DNA of 64,000 bases from NCBI GenBank assembly GCA_039566865.1, contig CM076949.1:62001-126000 (forward strand), given 5' to 3'. The stretch is from Aurelia coerulea (Eukaryota > Cnidaria > Scyphozoa > Semaeostomeae > Ulmaridae). The notes beneath the pieces are model-generated. The model made no database searches. It was not told the origin of the DNA and was given only the letters and a program-made list of their open reading frames with translations. The stretch's first letter is position 1, and every line of letters starts with the position of its first letter. The translations under genes and the position numbers were made by a program. Shown one piece after another: positions 28,901 through 42,960 of the stretch.

Positions 28901-30264
28901 TAAAAATCGATTTATGGCCTAAATAGGCCATTTTACATGGGAATAAGGGTCAGGAAACATGTTTGGGGTTCTTCAGGACATTTTTAGGGGGTTTTGGCCG
29001 AAAAAAAAATTTTTTATTCAAAAATTTTCAAATTCGATTTAAGGCCTAAATAGGCAATTTTACATGGCAATAAGGGTCAGGAAACATGTTTGGGGTTCTT
29101 CGGGACATTTTTAGGGGGTTTTGGCCGAAAAAAAATTTTTTTTTTCAAAAATTTTCAAATTCGATTTAAGGCCTAAATAGGCCATTTTACATGGGAATAA
29201 GGGTCAGGAAACATGTTTCGGGTTCTTCGGGACATTTTTAGGGGGTTTTGGCCGAAAAAAAAATTTTTTTTTCAAAAATTGTCAAATTCGATTTAAGGCC
29301 TAAATAGGCCATTTTACATGAGAATAAGGGTCAGGGAACATGTTTGGGGTTCTTCGGGACATTTTTAGGGGGTTTTGGCCAAAAAAAAATTTTTTTTTCA
29401 AAAATTTTCAAATTCGATTTAAGGCCTAAATAGGCCATTTTACATGAGAATAAGGGTCAGGGAACATGTTTGGGGTTTTTCGGGACATTTTTAGGGGGTT
29501 TTTGCCGAAACAAAATTTTTTTTTTCAAAAATTTTCAAATTCGATTTAAGGCCTAAATAGGCCATTTTACATGGGAATAAGGGTCAGGAAACATGTTTGG
29601 AGTTCTTCGGGACATTTTTAGGGGGTTTTGGCCGAAAAAAAATTTTTTTTTCAAAAATTTTCAAAATCGATTTAAGGCCTAAATAGGCCATTTTACTTGG
29701 GAATAAGGGTCAGGAAACATGTTTGGAGTTCTTCGGGACATTTTTAGGGGGTTTTGGCCGAAAAAAAAATTTTTTTTTCAAAAATTTTAAAATTCGATTT
29801 AAGGCCTAAATAGGCCATTTTACATGGGAATAAGGGTCAGGGAACATGTTTGGGGTTCTTCGGGACATTTTTAGGGGGTTTTTGCCGAAAAAAAAATTTT
29901 TTTTTCAAAAATTTTCAAATTCGATTTAAGGCCTAAATAGTCCATTTTACACGAGAATAAGGGTCAGGGAACATGTTTGGGGTTCTTCGGGACATTTTTA
30001 GGGGGTTTTGGCCGAAAAAAAATTTTTTTTTTCAAAAATTTTCAAAATCGATTTAAGGCCTAAATAGGCCATTTTACATGAGAATAAGGGTCAGGAAACA
30101 TGTTTGGGGTTCTTCGGGACATTTTTAGGGGGTTTTGGCCGAAAAAGAATTTTTTTTTTCAAAAATTTTCAAAATCGATTTAAGGCCTAAATAGGCCATT
30201 TTACATGGGAATAAGGGTCAGGAAACATGTTTGGGGTTCTTCGGGACATTTTTAGGGGGTTTTG
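25981..30264. repeat. Higher-order satellite block, copy A (4,284 bp, 34 monomers)
   Basis: This block and the next are direct tandem copies offset by exactly 4,284 bp. Landmarks that repeat at that offset include the 20-bp-deleted monomer (27,646 and 31,930), GAAACAAAATTT (caaaat at 29,511 and 33,795), the ACATGGGGATATGGG variant (26,428 and 30,712) and the CCATATGGATAAGGG variant. Only scattered single-base differences were noticed by eye, for example CAAATT/GCAAATT near 26,905/31,190 and GCAGAAAA/GCAGAAGA near 28,238/32,522, so the duplication looks recent. Before 25,965 the sequence no longer matches that before 30,264, which places the left boundary. Confidence 0.9.
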
Positions 30265-33200
30265 GCCGAAAAAAATTTTTTTTTTTCAAAAATTTTCAAA
30301 ATCGATTTAAGGCCTAAATAGGCCATTTTCCATGGGAATAAGGGTCAGGAAACATGTTTGAGGCTCTTCGGGACATTTTTAGGGGGTTTTGGCCGAAAAA
30401 AAAAATTTTTTTTCAAAAATTTTCAAAATCGATTTAAGGCCTAAATAGGCCATTTTACATGGGAATAAAAGTCAGGAAACATGTTTGGGGTTCTTCAGGA
30501 CATTTTTAGGGGGTTTTTGCCGAAAAAAAATTTTTTTTTTCAAAAATTTTCAAAATCGATTTAAGGCCTAAATAGGCCATTTTCCATGGGAATAAGGGTC
30601 AGGAAACATGTTTGAGGCTCTTCGGGACATTTTTAGGGGGTTTTGGCCGAAAAAAAAATTTTTTTTTCAAAAATTTTCAAATTCGATTTAAGGCCTAAAT
30701 AGGCCATTTTACATGGGGATATGGGTCAGGAAACATGTTTGGGGTTCTTTGGGACATTTTTAGGGGGTTTTGGCTGAAAAAAATTTTTTTTTTCAAAAAT
30801 TTTCAAATTCGATTTAAGGCCTAAATAGGCCATTTTATATGGGAATAAGGGCCAGGAAACATTTTTGGGGTTCTTCGGGACATTTTTAGGGGGTTTTGGC
30901 CGAAAAAAAAATTTTTTTTTCAAAAATTTTCAAAATCGATTTAAGGCCTAAATAGGCCATTTTACATGGAAAAAAGGGTCAGGAAACATGTTTGGGGTTA
31001 TTCGGGACATTTTTAGGGGGTTTTGGCCGAAAAAAATCTTTTTTTTCAAAAATTTTCAAATTCGATTTAAGGCCTAAATAGGCCATTTTACATGGGAATA
31101 AGGGTCAGGAAACATGTTTGGGGTTCTTCGGGACATTTTTAGGGGGTTTTGGCCGAAAAAAAATTTTTTTTTTCAAAAATTTGCAAATTCGATTTAAGGC
31201 CTATATAGGCCATTTTACATGAGAATAAGGGTCAGGAAACATGTTTGGGGTTCTTCGGGACATTTTTAGGGGGTTTTGGCCGAAAAAAAAATTTTTTTTT
31301 CAAAAATTTTCAAAATCGATTTAAGGCCTAAATAGGCCATTTTCCATGGGAATAAGGGTCAGGAAACATGTTTGAGGCTCTTCGGGACATTTTTAGGGGG
31401 TTTTGGCCGAAAAAAATTTTTTTTTTTCAAAATTTTTGAAAATCGATTTAAGGCCTAAATAGGCCATTTTCCATATGGATAAGGGTCAGGTAACATGTTT
31501 GGGGCTCTTCGGGACATTTTTAGGGGGTTTTGGCCGAAAAAAGAATATTTTTTAAAATTTTGAAAATCGATTTAAGGCCTAAATAGGCCATTTTACATAG
31601 GAATAAGGGTCAGGAAACACGTTAGGGGTTCTTCGGGACATTTTTAGGGGGTTTTGGCCGAAAAAAAAAATTTTTTTCAAAGATTTTGAAAATCAATTTA
31701 AGGCCTAAATAGGCCATTTTACATTGGAATGAGGGTCAGGGAACATGTTTGGGGTTCTTCGGGACATTTTTAGTGGGTTTTGGCCGAAAAAAATTTTTTT
31801 TTCAAAAATTTTGAAAATCGATTTAAGGCCTAAATAGGCCATTTTACATGAAAATGAGGGTCAGGAAACATATTTGGGGCTCTTCGGGACATTTTTAGGG
31901 TGTTTTGGCCGAAAAAAAAAAATTTTTTTCAAAGGCCTAAATAGGCCATTTTACATAGGAATAAGGGTCAGGAAACACGTTTGGGGTTCTTCGGGACATT
32001 TTAGGGGGTTTTGGCCGAAAAAAAAAATTTTTTTTTCAAAAATTTTCAAATTCGATTTAAGGCCTAAATAGGCCATTTTACATGGGAATAAGGGTCAGAA
32101 AACATGTTTGGGGTTCTTCGGGACATTTTTAGGGGGTTTTGGCCGAAAAAAAAATTTTTTTTTCAAAAATTTTCAAATTCGATTTAAGGCCTAAATAGGC
32201 CATTTTACATGAGAATAAGGGTCAGGAAACATGTTTGGGGTTCTTCGGGACATTTTTAGGGGGTTTTGGCCGAAAAAAAATTTTTTTTCAAAAATTTTAA
32301 AAATCGATTTAAGGCCTAAATAGGCCATTTTACATGGGAATAAGGGTCAGGAAACATGTTTGGGGTTCTTCAGGACATTTTTAGGGAGTTTTGGCCGAAA
32401 AAACAATTTTTTTTTCAAAAATTTTTTAAATCGATTTAAGGCCTAAATAGGCCATTTTACATGGGAATAAGGGTCAGGAAACTTGTTTGGGGTTCTTCGG
32501 GACATTTTTAGGGGGTTTTGGCAGAAGAAAAAAATTTTTTTTCAAAAATTTTCAAAATCGATTTAAGGCCTAAATAGGCCATTTTACATGGGAATAAGGG
32601 TCAGGAAACATGTTTGGGGTTCTTCGGGACATTTTTAGGGGGTTTTGGCCGAAAAAAAATTTTTTTTTCAAAAATTTGCAAATTCGATTTAAGGCCTAAA
32701 TAGGCCATTTTACATGAGAATAAGGGTCAGGAAACATGTTTGGGGTTCTTCGGGACATTTTTAGGGGGTTTTGGCCGAAAAAAAATTTTTCTTTTCAAAA
32801 ATTTTTAAAATCGATTTAAGGCCTAAATAGGCCATTTTCTATGGGAATAAGGGTCAGGAAACATGTTTGAGGCTCTTCGGGACATTTTTAGGGGGTTTTG
32901 GCCGAAAAAAAAATTTTTTTTCAAAAATTTTCAAATTCGATTTAAGGCCTAAATAGGCCATTTTACATGGGAATAAGGGTCAGGAAACATGTTTGGGGTT
33001 CTTCGGGACATTTTAGGGGGTTTTGGCCGGAAAAAAAAATTTTTTTTTCAAAAATTTTCAAAATCGATTTAAGGCCTAAATAGGCCATTTTACATGGAAA
33101 AAAGGGTCAGGAAACATGTTTGGGGTTCTTCGGGACATTTTTAGGGGGTTTTGGCCGAAAAAAAAGTTTTTTTTTCAAAAATTTTAAAAATCGATTTAAG

Positions 33201-34546
33201 GCCTAAATAGGCCATTTTACATGGGAATAAGGGTCAGGAAACATGTTTGGGGTTCTTCAGGACATTTTTAGGGGGTTTTGGCCGAAAAAAAAATTTTTTA
33301 TTCAAAAATTTTCAAATTCGATTTAAGGCCTAAATAGGCAATTTTACATGGCAATAAGGGTCAGGAAACATGTTTGGGGTTCTTCGGGACATTTTTAGGG
33401 GGTTTTGGCCGAAAAAAAATTTTTTTTTTCAAAAATTTTCAAATTCGATTTAAGGCCTAAATAGGCCATTTTACATGGGAATAAGGGTCAGGAAACATGT
33501 TTCGGGTTCTTCGGGACATTTTTAGGGGGTTTTGGCCGAAAAAAAAATTTTTTTTTCAAAAATTGTCAAATTCGATTTAAGGCCTAAATAGGCCATTTTA
33601 CATGAGAATAAGGGTCAGGGAACATGTTTGGGGTTCTTCGGGACATTTTTAGGGGGTTTTGGCCAAAAAAAAATTTTTTTTTCAAAAATTTTCAAATTCG
33701 ATTTAAGGCCTAAATAGGCCATTTTACATGAGAATAAGGGTCAGGGAACATGTTTGGGGTTTTTCGGGACATTTTTAGGGGGTTTTTGCCGAAACAAAAT
33801 TTTTTTTTTCAAAAATTTTCAAATTCGATTTAAGGCCTAAATAGGCCATTTTACATGGGAATAAGGGTCAGGAAACATGTTTGGAGTTCTTCGGGACATT
33901 TTTAGGGGGTTTTGGCCGAAAAAAAATTTTTTTTTCAAAAATTTTCAAAATCGATTTAAGGCCTAAATAGGCCATTTTACTTGGGAATAAGGGTCAGGAA
34001 ACATGTTTGGAGTTCTTCGGGACATTTTTAGGGGGTTTTGGCCGAAAAAAAAATTTTTTTTTCAAAAATTTTAAAATTCGATTTAAGGCCTAAATAGGCC
34101 ATTTTACATGGGAATAAGGGTCAGGGAACATGTTTGGGGTTCTTCGGGACATTTTTAGGGGGTTTTTGCCGAAAAAAAAATTTTTTTTTCAAAAATTTTC
34201 AAATTCGATTTAAGGCCTAAATAGTCCATTTTACACGAGAATAAGGGTCAGGGAACATGTTTGGGGTTCTTCGGGACATTTTTAGGGGGTTTTGGCCGAA
34301 AAAAAATTTTTTTTTTCAAAAATTTTCAAAATCGATTTAAGGCCTAAATAGGCCATTTTACATGAGAATAAGGGTCAGGAAACATGTTTGGGGTTCTTCG
34401 GGACATTTTTAGGGGGTTTTGGCCGAAAAAGAATTTTTTTTTTCAAAAATTTTCAAAATCGATTTAAGGCCTAAATAGGCCATTTTACATGGGAATAAGG
34501 GTCAGGAAACATGTTTGGGGTTCTTCGGGACATTTTTAGGGGGTTT
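30265..34546. repeat. Higher-order satellite block, copy B (4,284 bp)
   Basis: This is the second direct copy of the preceding block. Its right boundary is visible: at 34,547 the sequence reads GGGTTTAAGCC, whereas the end of copy A at 30,263 reads GGGTTTTGGCC. Beyond that point copy B continues with monomers resembling those at about 19,770-20,040, which also carry GTTTAAGCC. Copy B therefore keeps the original right flank, and the A/B junction at about 30,264 is the novel join made by the tandem duplication. Confidence 0.88.
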
Positions 34547-37500
34547 AAGCCGAAAAAAAATTTTTTTTTTCAAAAATTTTCAAATTCGATTTAAGGCCTA
34601 AATAGGCCATTTTACATGAGAATAAGGGTCAGGAAACATGTTTGGGGTTCTTCGGGACATTTTTAGGGGGTTTTGGCCGAAAAAAAATTTTTTTTTCAAA
34701 AATTTTCAAAATCGATTTAAGGCCTAAATAGGCCATTTTACATGGGAATAAGGGTCAGGAAACATGTTTGGGGTTCTTCAGGACATTTTTAGGGGGTTTT
34801 GGCCGAAAAAAAAATTTTTTTTTCAAAAATTTTCAAATTCGATTTAAGGCCTAAATAGGCCATTTTACATGGGAATAAGGGTCAGGAAACATGTTTGGGG
34901 TTCTTCGGGACATTTTTAGGGGGTTTTGGCCGAAAAAAAAATTTTTTTTTTCAAAAATTTTCAAATTCGATTTAAGGCCTAAATAGGCCATTTTACATGA
35001 AAATAAGGGTCAGGAAACATGTTTGGGGTTCTTCGGGACATTTTTAGGGGGTTTTGGCCGAAAAAAAATTTTTTTTTTCAAAAATTTTCAAATTCGATTT
35101 AAGGCCTAAATAGGCCATTTTACATGGGAATAAGGGTCAGGAAACATGTTTGGGGTTCTTCGGGACATTTTTAGGGGGTTTTGGCCGAAAAAAAATTTTT
35201 TTTTCAAAAATTTTCAAAATCGATTTAAGGCCTAAATAGGCCATTTTACATGGGAATAAGGGTCAGGAAACATGTTTGGGGTTCTTCGGGACATTTTTAG
35301 GGGGTTTTGGCAGAAAAAAAAAATTTTTTTTCAAAAATTTTCAAAATCGATTTAAGGCCTAAATAGGCCATTTTACATGGGAATAAGGGTCAGGAAACAT
35401 GTTTGGGGTTCTTCGGGACATTTTTAGGGGGTTTTGGCCGAAAAAAAAAATTTTTTTTCAAAATTTTTCAAATTCGATTTAAGGCCTAAATAGGCCATTT
35501 TACATGGGAATAAGGGTCAGGAAACATGTTTGGGGTTCTTCGGGACATTTTTAGGGGGTTTTGGCCGAAAAAAAAAATTTTTTTTCAAAAATTTTCAAAT
35601 TCGATTTAAGGCCTAAATAGGCCATTTTACATGGGAATAAGGGTCAGGAAACATGTTTGGGGTTCTTCGGGACATTTTTAGGGGGTTTTGGCCGAAAAAA
35701 AAATTTTTTTTTCAAAAATTTTCAAATTCGATTTAAGGCCTAAATAGGCCATTTTACATGAGAATAAGGGTCAGGAAACATGTTTGGGGTTCTTCGGGAC
35801 ATTTTTAGGGGGTTTTGGCCGAAAAAAAAATTTTTTTTTCAAAAATTTTCAAATTCGATTTAAGGCCTAAATAGGCCATTTTACATGGGAATAAGGGTCA
35901 GGAAACATGTTTGGGGTTCTTCGGGACATTTTTAGGGGGTTTTGGCCGAAAAAAAAATTTTTTTTTCAAAAATTTTCAAAATCGATTTAAGGCCTAAATA
36001 GGCCATTTTACATGGGAATAAGGGTCAGGAAACATGTTTGGGGTTCTTCGGGATATTTTAGGGGGTTTTGGCCGAAAAAAAATTTTTTTTTTCAAAAATT
36101 TTCAAATTCGATTTAAGGCCTAAATAGGCCATTTTACATGGGAATAAGGGTCAGGAAACATGTTTGGGGTTCTTCGGGACATTTTTAGGGGGTTTTGGCC
36201 GAAAAAAAAATTTTTTTTTTCAAAAATTTTCAAATTCGATTTAAGGCCTAAATAGGCCATTTTACATGAGAATAAGGGTCAGGAAACATGTTTGGGGTTC
36301 TTCGGGACATTTTTAGGGGGTTTTGGCCGAAAAAAAAATTTTTTTTTCAAAAATTTTCAAAATCGATTTAAGGCCTAAATAGGCCATTTTACATGGGAAT
36401 AAGGGTCAGGAAACATGTTTGGGGTTCTTCGGGACATTTTTAGGGGGTTTTGGCCGAAAAAAAAATTTTTTTTTCAAAAATTTTCAAATTCGATTTAAGG
36501 CCTAAATAGGCCATTTTACATGGGAATAAGGGTCAGGAAACATGTTTGGGGTTCTTCGGGACATTTTTAGGGGGTTTTGGCCGAAAAAAAATTTTTTTTT
36601 TCAAAAATTTTCAAAATCGATTTAAGGCCTAAATAGGCCATTTTACATGGGAATAAGGGTCAGGAAACATGTTTGGAGGTTCTTCGGGACATTTTTAGGG
36701 GGTTTTGGCCGAAAAAAAAAATTTTTTTTCAAAAATTTTCAAAATCGATTTAAGGCCTAAATAGGCCATTTTACATGGGAATAAGGGTCAGGAAACATGT
36801 TTGGGGTTCTTCGGGACATTTTTAGGGGGTTTTGGCCGAAAAAAAATTTTTTTTTTCAAAAATTTTCAAATTCGATTTAAGGCCTAAATAGGCCATTTTA
36901 CATGGGAATAAGGGTCAGGAAACATGTTTGGGGTTCTTCGGGACATTTTTAGGGGGTTTTGGCCGAAAAAAAATTTTTTTTTTCAAAAATTTTCAAATTC
37001 GATTTAAGGCCTAAATAGGCCATTTTAAATGAGAATAAGGGTCAGAAAACATGTTTGGGGTTCTTCGGGACATTTTTAGGGGGTTTTGGCCGAAAAAAAA
37101 ATTTTTTTTCAAAAATTTTCAAATTCGATTTAAGGCCTAAATAGGCCATTTTACATGGGAATAAGGGTCAGGAAACATGTTTGGGGTTCTTCGGGACATT
37201 TTTAGGGGGTTTTGGCCGAAAAAAAAATTTTTTTTTCAAAAATTTTCAAATTCGATTTAAGGCCTAAATAGGCCATTTTACATGGGAATAAGGGTCAGGA
37301 AACATGTTTGGGGTTCTTCGGGACATTTTTAGGGGGTTTTGGCCGAAAAAAAAATTTTTTTTCAAAAATTTTCAAATTCGATTTAAGGCCTAAATAGGCC
37401 ATTTTACATGGGAATAAGGGTCAGGAAACATGTTTGGGGTTCTTCGGGACATTTTAGGGGGTTTTGGCCGAAAAAAAAATTTTTTTTTTCAAAAATTTTC

Positions 37501-39879
37501 AAAATCGATTTAAGGCCTAAATAGGCCATTTTACATGGAAATAAGGGTCAGGAAACATGTTTGGGGTTCTTCGGGACATTTTTAGGGGGTTTTGGCCGAA
37601 AAAAAAATTTTTTTTTCAAAAATTTTCAAATTCGATTTAAGGCCTAAATAGGCCATTTTACATGGGAATAAGGGTCAGGAAACATGTTTGGGGTTCTTCG
37701 GGACATTTTTAGGGGGTTTTGGCCGAAAAAAAAATTTTTTTTTCAAAAATTTGCAAATTCGATTTAAGGCCTAAATAGGCCATTTTACATGAGAATAAGG
37801 GTCAGGAAACATGTTTGGGGTTCTTCGGGACATTTTTAGGGGGTTTTGGCCGAAAAAAATTTTTTTTTTTCAAAAATTTTCAAAATCGATTTAAGGCCTA
37901 AATAGGCCATTTTCCATGGGAATAAGGGTCAGGAAACATGTTTGGGGTTCTTCGGGACATTTTTAGGGGTTTTGGCCGAAAAAAAAATTTTTTTTTTTCA
38001 AAAATTTTCAAATTCGATTTAAGGCCTAAATAGGCCATTTTACATGAGAATAAGGGTCAGGAAACATGTTTGGGGTTCTTCGGGACATTTTTAGGGGGTT
38101 TTGGCCGAAAAAAAAATTTTTTTTTCAAAAATTTTCAAAATCGATTTAAGGCCTAAATAGGCCATTTTACATGGGAATAAGGGTCAGGAAACATGTTTGG
38201 GGTTCTTCGGGACATTTTTAGGGGGTTTTGGCCGAAAAAAAAATTTTTTTTTCAAAAATTTTCAAATTCGATTTAAGGCCTAAATAGGCCATTTTACATG
38301 AGAATAAGGGTCAGGAAACATGTTTGGGGTTCTTCGGGACATTTTTAGGGGGTTTTGGCCGAAAAAAAATTTTTTTTTTCAAAAATTTTCAAAATCGATT
38401 TAAGGCCTAAATAGGCCATTTTCCATGGGAATAAGGGTCAGGAAACATGTTTGGGGTTCTTCGGGACATTTTTAGGGGGTTTTGGCCGAAAAAAAAAATT
38501 TTTTTTCAAAAATTTTCAAATTCGATTTAAGGCCTAAATAGGCCATTTTACATGGGAATAAGGGTCAGGAAACATGTTTGGGGTTCTTCGGGACATTTTT
38601 AGGGGGTTTTGGCCGAAAAAAAATTTTTTCTTTCAAAAATTTTCAAATTCGATTTAAGGCCTAAATAGGCCATTTTACATGGGAATAAGGGTCAGGAAAC
38701 ATGTTTGGGGTTCTTCGGGACATTTTAGGGGGTTTTGGCCGAAAAAAAATTTTTTTTTTCAAAAATTTTCAAATTCGATTTAAGGCCTAAATAGGCCATT
38801 TTACATGAGAATAAGGGTCAGGAAACATGTTTGGGGTTCTTCGGGACATTTTTAGGGGGTTTTGGCCGAAAAAAAAATTTTTTTTCAAAAATTTTCAAAT
38901 TCGATTTAAGGCCTAAATAGGCCATTTTACATGGGAATAAGGGTCAGGAAACATGTTTGGGGTTCTTCAGGACATTTTTAGGGGGTTTTGGCCGAAAAAA
39001 AAATTTTTTTTCAAAAATTTTCAAATTCGATTTAAGGCCTAAATAGGCCATTTTACATGGGAATAAGGGTCAGGAAACATGTTTGGGGTTCTTCGGGACA
39101 TTTTTAGGGGGTTTTGGCCGAAAAAAAAATTTTTTTTCAAAAATTTTTAAATTCGATTTAAGGCCTAAATAGGCCATTTTACATGGGAATAAGGGTCAGG
39201 AAACATGTTTGGGGTTCTTCGGGACATTTTAGGGGGTTTTGGCCGAAAAAAAAATTTTTTTTTTCAAAAATTTTCAAAATCGATTTAAGGCCTAAATAGG
39301 CCATTTTACATAGGAAAAAGGGTCAGGAAACATGTTTGGGGTTCTTCGGGACATTTTTAGGGGGTTTTGGCCGAAAAAAAAGATTTTTTTTTCAAAAATT
39401 TTCAAATTCGATTTAAGGCCTAAATAGGCCATTTTACATGGGAATAAGGGTCAGGAAACATGTTTGGGGTTCTTCGGGACATTTTTAGGGGGTTTTGGCC
39501 GAAAAAAAAATTTTTTTTTCAAAAATTTGCAAATTCGATTTAAGGCCTAAATAGGCCATTTTACATGAGAATAAGGGTCAGGAAACATGTTTGGGGTTCT
39601 TCGGGACATTTTTAGGGGGTTTTGGCCGAAAAAAATTTTTTTTTTTCAAAAATTTTCAAAATCGATTTAAGGCCTAAATAGGCCATTTTACATGGGAATA
39701 AGGGTCAGGAAACATGTTTGAGGTTCTTCGGGACATTTTTAGGGGGTTTTGGCCGAAAAAAAAATTTTTTTTCAAAAATTTTCAAAATCGATTTAAGGCC
39801 TAAATAGGCCATTTTACATGGGAATAAGGGTCAGGAAACATGTTTGGGGTTCTTCAGGACATTTTTAGGGGGTTTTGGC

Positions 39880-42800
39880 CGAAAAAAATTTTTTTTTTTC
39901 AAAAATTTTCAAAATCGATTTAAGGCCTAAATAGGCCATTTTACATGGGAATAAGGGTCAGGAAACATGTTTGAGGATCTTCGGGACATTTTTAGGGGGT
40001 TTTGGCCGAAAAAAAAATTTTTTTTTCAAAAATTTTCAAATTCGATTTAAGGCCTAAATAGGCCATTTTACATGGGAATAAGGGTCAGGAAACATGTTTG
40101 GGGTTCTTTGGGACATTTTTAGGGGGTTTTGGCTGAAAAAAAAATTTTTTTTTTCAAAAATTTTCAAATTCGATTTAAGGCCTAAATAGGCCATTTTACA
40201 TGGGAATAAGGGTCAGGAAACATGTTTGGGGTTCTTCGGGACATTTTTAGGGGGTTTTGGCCGAAAAAAAAAATTTTTTTTCAAAAATTTTCAAAATCAA
40301 TTTAAGGCCTAAATAGGCCATTTTACATGGAAAAAAGGGTCAGGAAACATGTTTGGGGTTCTTCGGGACATTTTTAGGGGGTTTTGGCCGAAAAAAATCT
40401 TTTTTTTCAAAAATTTTCAAATTCGATTTAAGGCCTAAATAGGCCATTTTACATGGGAATAAGGGTCAGGAAACATGTTTGAGGCTCTTCGGGACATTTT
40501 TAGGGGGTTTTGGCCGAAAAAAAATTTTTTTTTTCAAAATTTTTGAAAATCGATTTAAGGCCTAAATAGGCCATTTTCCATATGGATAATGGTCAGGTAA
40601 CATGTTTGGGGCTCTTCGGGACATTTTTAGGGGGTTTTGGCCGAAAAAAGAATATTTTTTAAAATTTTGAAAATCGATTTAAGGCCTAAATAGGCCATTT
40701 TACATAGGAATAAGGGTCAGGAAACACGTTAGGGGTTCTTCGGGACATTTTTAGGGGGTTTTGGCCGAAAAAAAAAATTTTTTTCAAAGATTTTGAAAAT
40801 CAATTTAAGGCCTAAATAGGCCATTTTACATGGGGATATGGGTCAGGAAACATGTTTGGGGTTCTTTGGGACATTTTTAGGGGGTTTTGGCTGAAAAAAA
40901 TTTTTTTTTTCAAAAATTTTCAAATTCGATTTAAGGCCTAAATAGGCCATTTTACATGGAAAAAAGGGTCAGGAAACATGTTTGGGGTTCTTCGGGACAT
41001 TTTTAGGGGGTTTTGGCCGAAAAAAATCTTTTTTTTCAAAAATTTTCAAATTCGATTTAAGGCCTAAATAGGCCATTTTACATTGGAATGAGGGTCAGGG
41101 AACATGTTTGGGGTTCTTCGGGACATTTTTAGTGGGTTTTGGCCGAAAAAAATTTTTTTTTCAAAAATTTTGAAAATCGATTTAAGGCCTAAATAGGCCA
41201 TTTTACATGAAAATGAGGGTCAGGAAACATATTTGGGGCTCTTCGGGACATTTTTAGGGTGTTTTGGCCGAAAAAAAAAATTTTTTTTCAAAGGCCTAAA
41301 TAGGCCATTTTACATAGGAATAAGGGTCAGGAAACATGTTTGGGGTTCTTCGGGACATTTTTAGGGGGTTTTGGCCGAAAAAAAAAATTTTTTTTTCAAA
41401 AATTTTCAAATTCGATTTAAGGCCTAAATAGGCCATTTTACATGGGAATAAGGGTCAGAAAACATGTTTGGGGTTCTTCGGGACATTTTTAGGGGGTTTT
41501 GGCCGAAAAAAAAATTTTTTTTTCAAAAATTTTCAAATTCGATTTAAGGCCTAAATAGGCCATTTTACATGAGAATAAGGGTCAGGAAACATGTTTGGGG
41601 TTCTTCGGGACATTTTTAGGGGGTTTTGGCCGAAAAAAAAATTTTTTTTCAAAAATTTTCAAAATCGATTTAAGGCCTAAATAGGCCATTTTACATGGGA
41701 ATAAGGGTCAGGAAACATGTTTGGGGTTCTTCGGGACATTTTAGGGAGTTTTGGCCGAAAAAACAATTTTTTTTTCAAAAATTTTTTAAATCGATTTAAG
41801 GCCTAAATAGGCCATTTTACATGGGAATAAGGGTCAGGAAACATGTTTGGGGTTCTTCGGGACATTTTTAGGGGGTTTTGGCCGAAAAAAAAAATTTTTT
41901 TTCAAAAATTTTCAAAATCGATTTAAGGCCTAAATAGGCCATTTTACATGGGAATAAGGGTCAGGAAACATGTTTGGGGTTCTTCGGGACATTTTTAGGG
42001 GGTTTTGGCCGAAAAAAAATTTTTTTTTCAAAAATTTGCAAATTCGATTTAAGGCCTAAATAGGCCATTTTACATGAGAATAAGGGTCAGGAAACATGTT
42101 TGGGGTTCTTCGGGACATTTTTAGGGGGTTTTGGCCGAAAAAAAATTTTTCTTTTCAAAAATTTTTAAAATCGATTTAAGGCCTAAATAGGCCATTTTCT
42201 ATGGGAATAAGGGTCAGGAAACATGTTTGAGGCTCTTCGGGACATTTTTAGGGGGTTTTGGCCGAAAAAAAAATTTTTTTTTCAAAAATTTTCAAATTCG
42301 ATTTAAGGCCTAAATAGGCCATTTTACATGGGAATAAGGGTCAGGAAACATGTTTGGGGTTCTTCGGGACATTTTAGGGGGTTTTGGCCGAAAAAAAAAA
42401 TTTTTTTTCAAAAATTTTCAAAATCGATTTAAGGCCTAAATAGGCCATTTTACATGGGAATAAGGGTCAGGAAACATGTTTGGGGTTCTTCGGGACATTT
42501 TTAGGGGGTTTTGGCCGAAAAAAAAGTTTTTTTTTCAAAAATTTTAAAAATCGATTTAAGGCCTAAATAGGCCATTTTACATGGGAATAAGGGTCAGGAA
42601 ACATGTTTGGGGTTCTTCAGGACATTTTTAGGGGGTTTTGGCCGAAAAAAAAATTTTTTATTCAAAAATTTTCAAATTCGATTTAAGGCCTAAATAGGCC
42701 ATTTTACATGGCAATAAGGGTCAGGAAACATGTTTGGGGTTCTTCGGGACATTTTTAGGGGGTTTTGGCCGAAAAAAAATTTTTTTTTTCAAAAATTTTC

Positions 42801-42960
42801 AAATTCGATTTAAGGCCTAAATAGGCCATTTTACATGGGAATAAGGGTCAGGAAACATGTTTGGGGTTCTTCGGGACATTTTTAGGGGGTTTTGGCCGAA
42901 AAAAAAATTTTTTTTTCAAAAATTTTCAAATTCGATTTAAGGCCTAAATAGGCCATTTTA
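39880..42960. repeat. Rearranged third relative of the 4.3-kb satellite block (copy C)
   Basis: Marker monomers of copies A and B recur in the same order: TTCTTTGGG/GGCTGAAA (about 40,105), CATGGAAAAAAGGG (40,327), AAATCTTTTTTT, CCATATGGATAATGG (40,578), GAATATTTTTTAAAA (40,649), ACACGTTAGGGG, AAAATGAGGG, the 20-bp-deleted monomer (41,289) and AAACAATTTTTTTTTC (41,761). Two monomers are missing before 40,480. About two extra monomers (about 40,826-41,080), themselves like the 26,430-26,780 part of the block, are inserted between the ACACGTTAGGGG monomer and the TTGGAATGAGG monomer. Limits are approximate. Confidence 0.78.
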
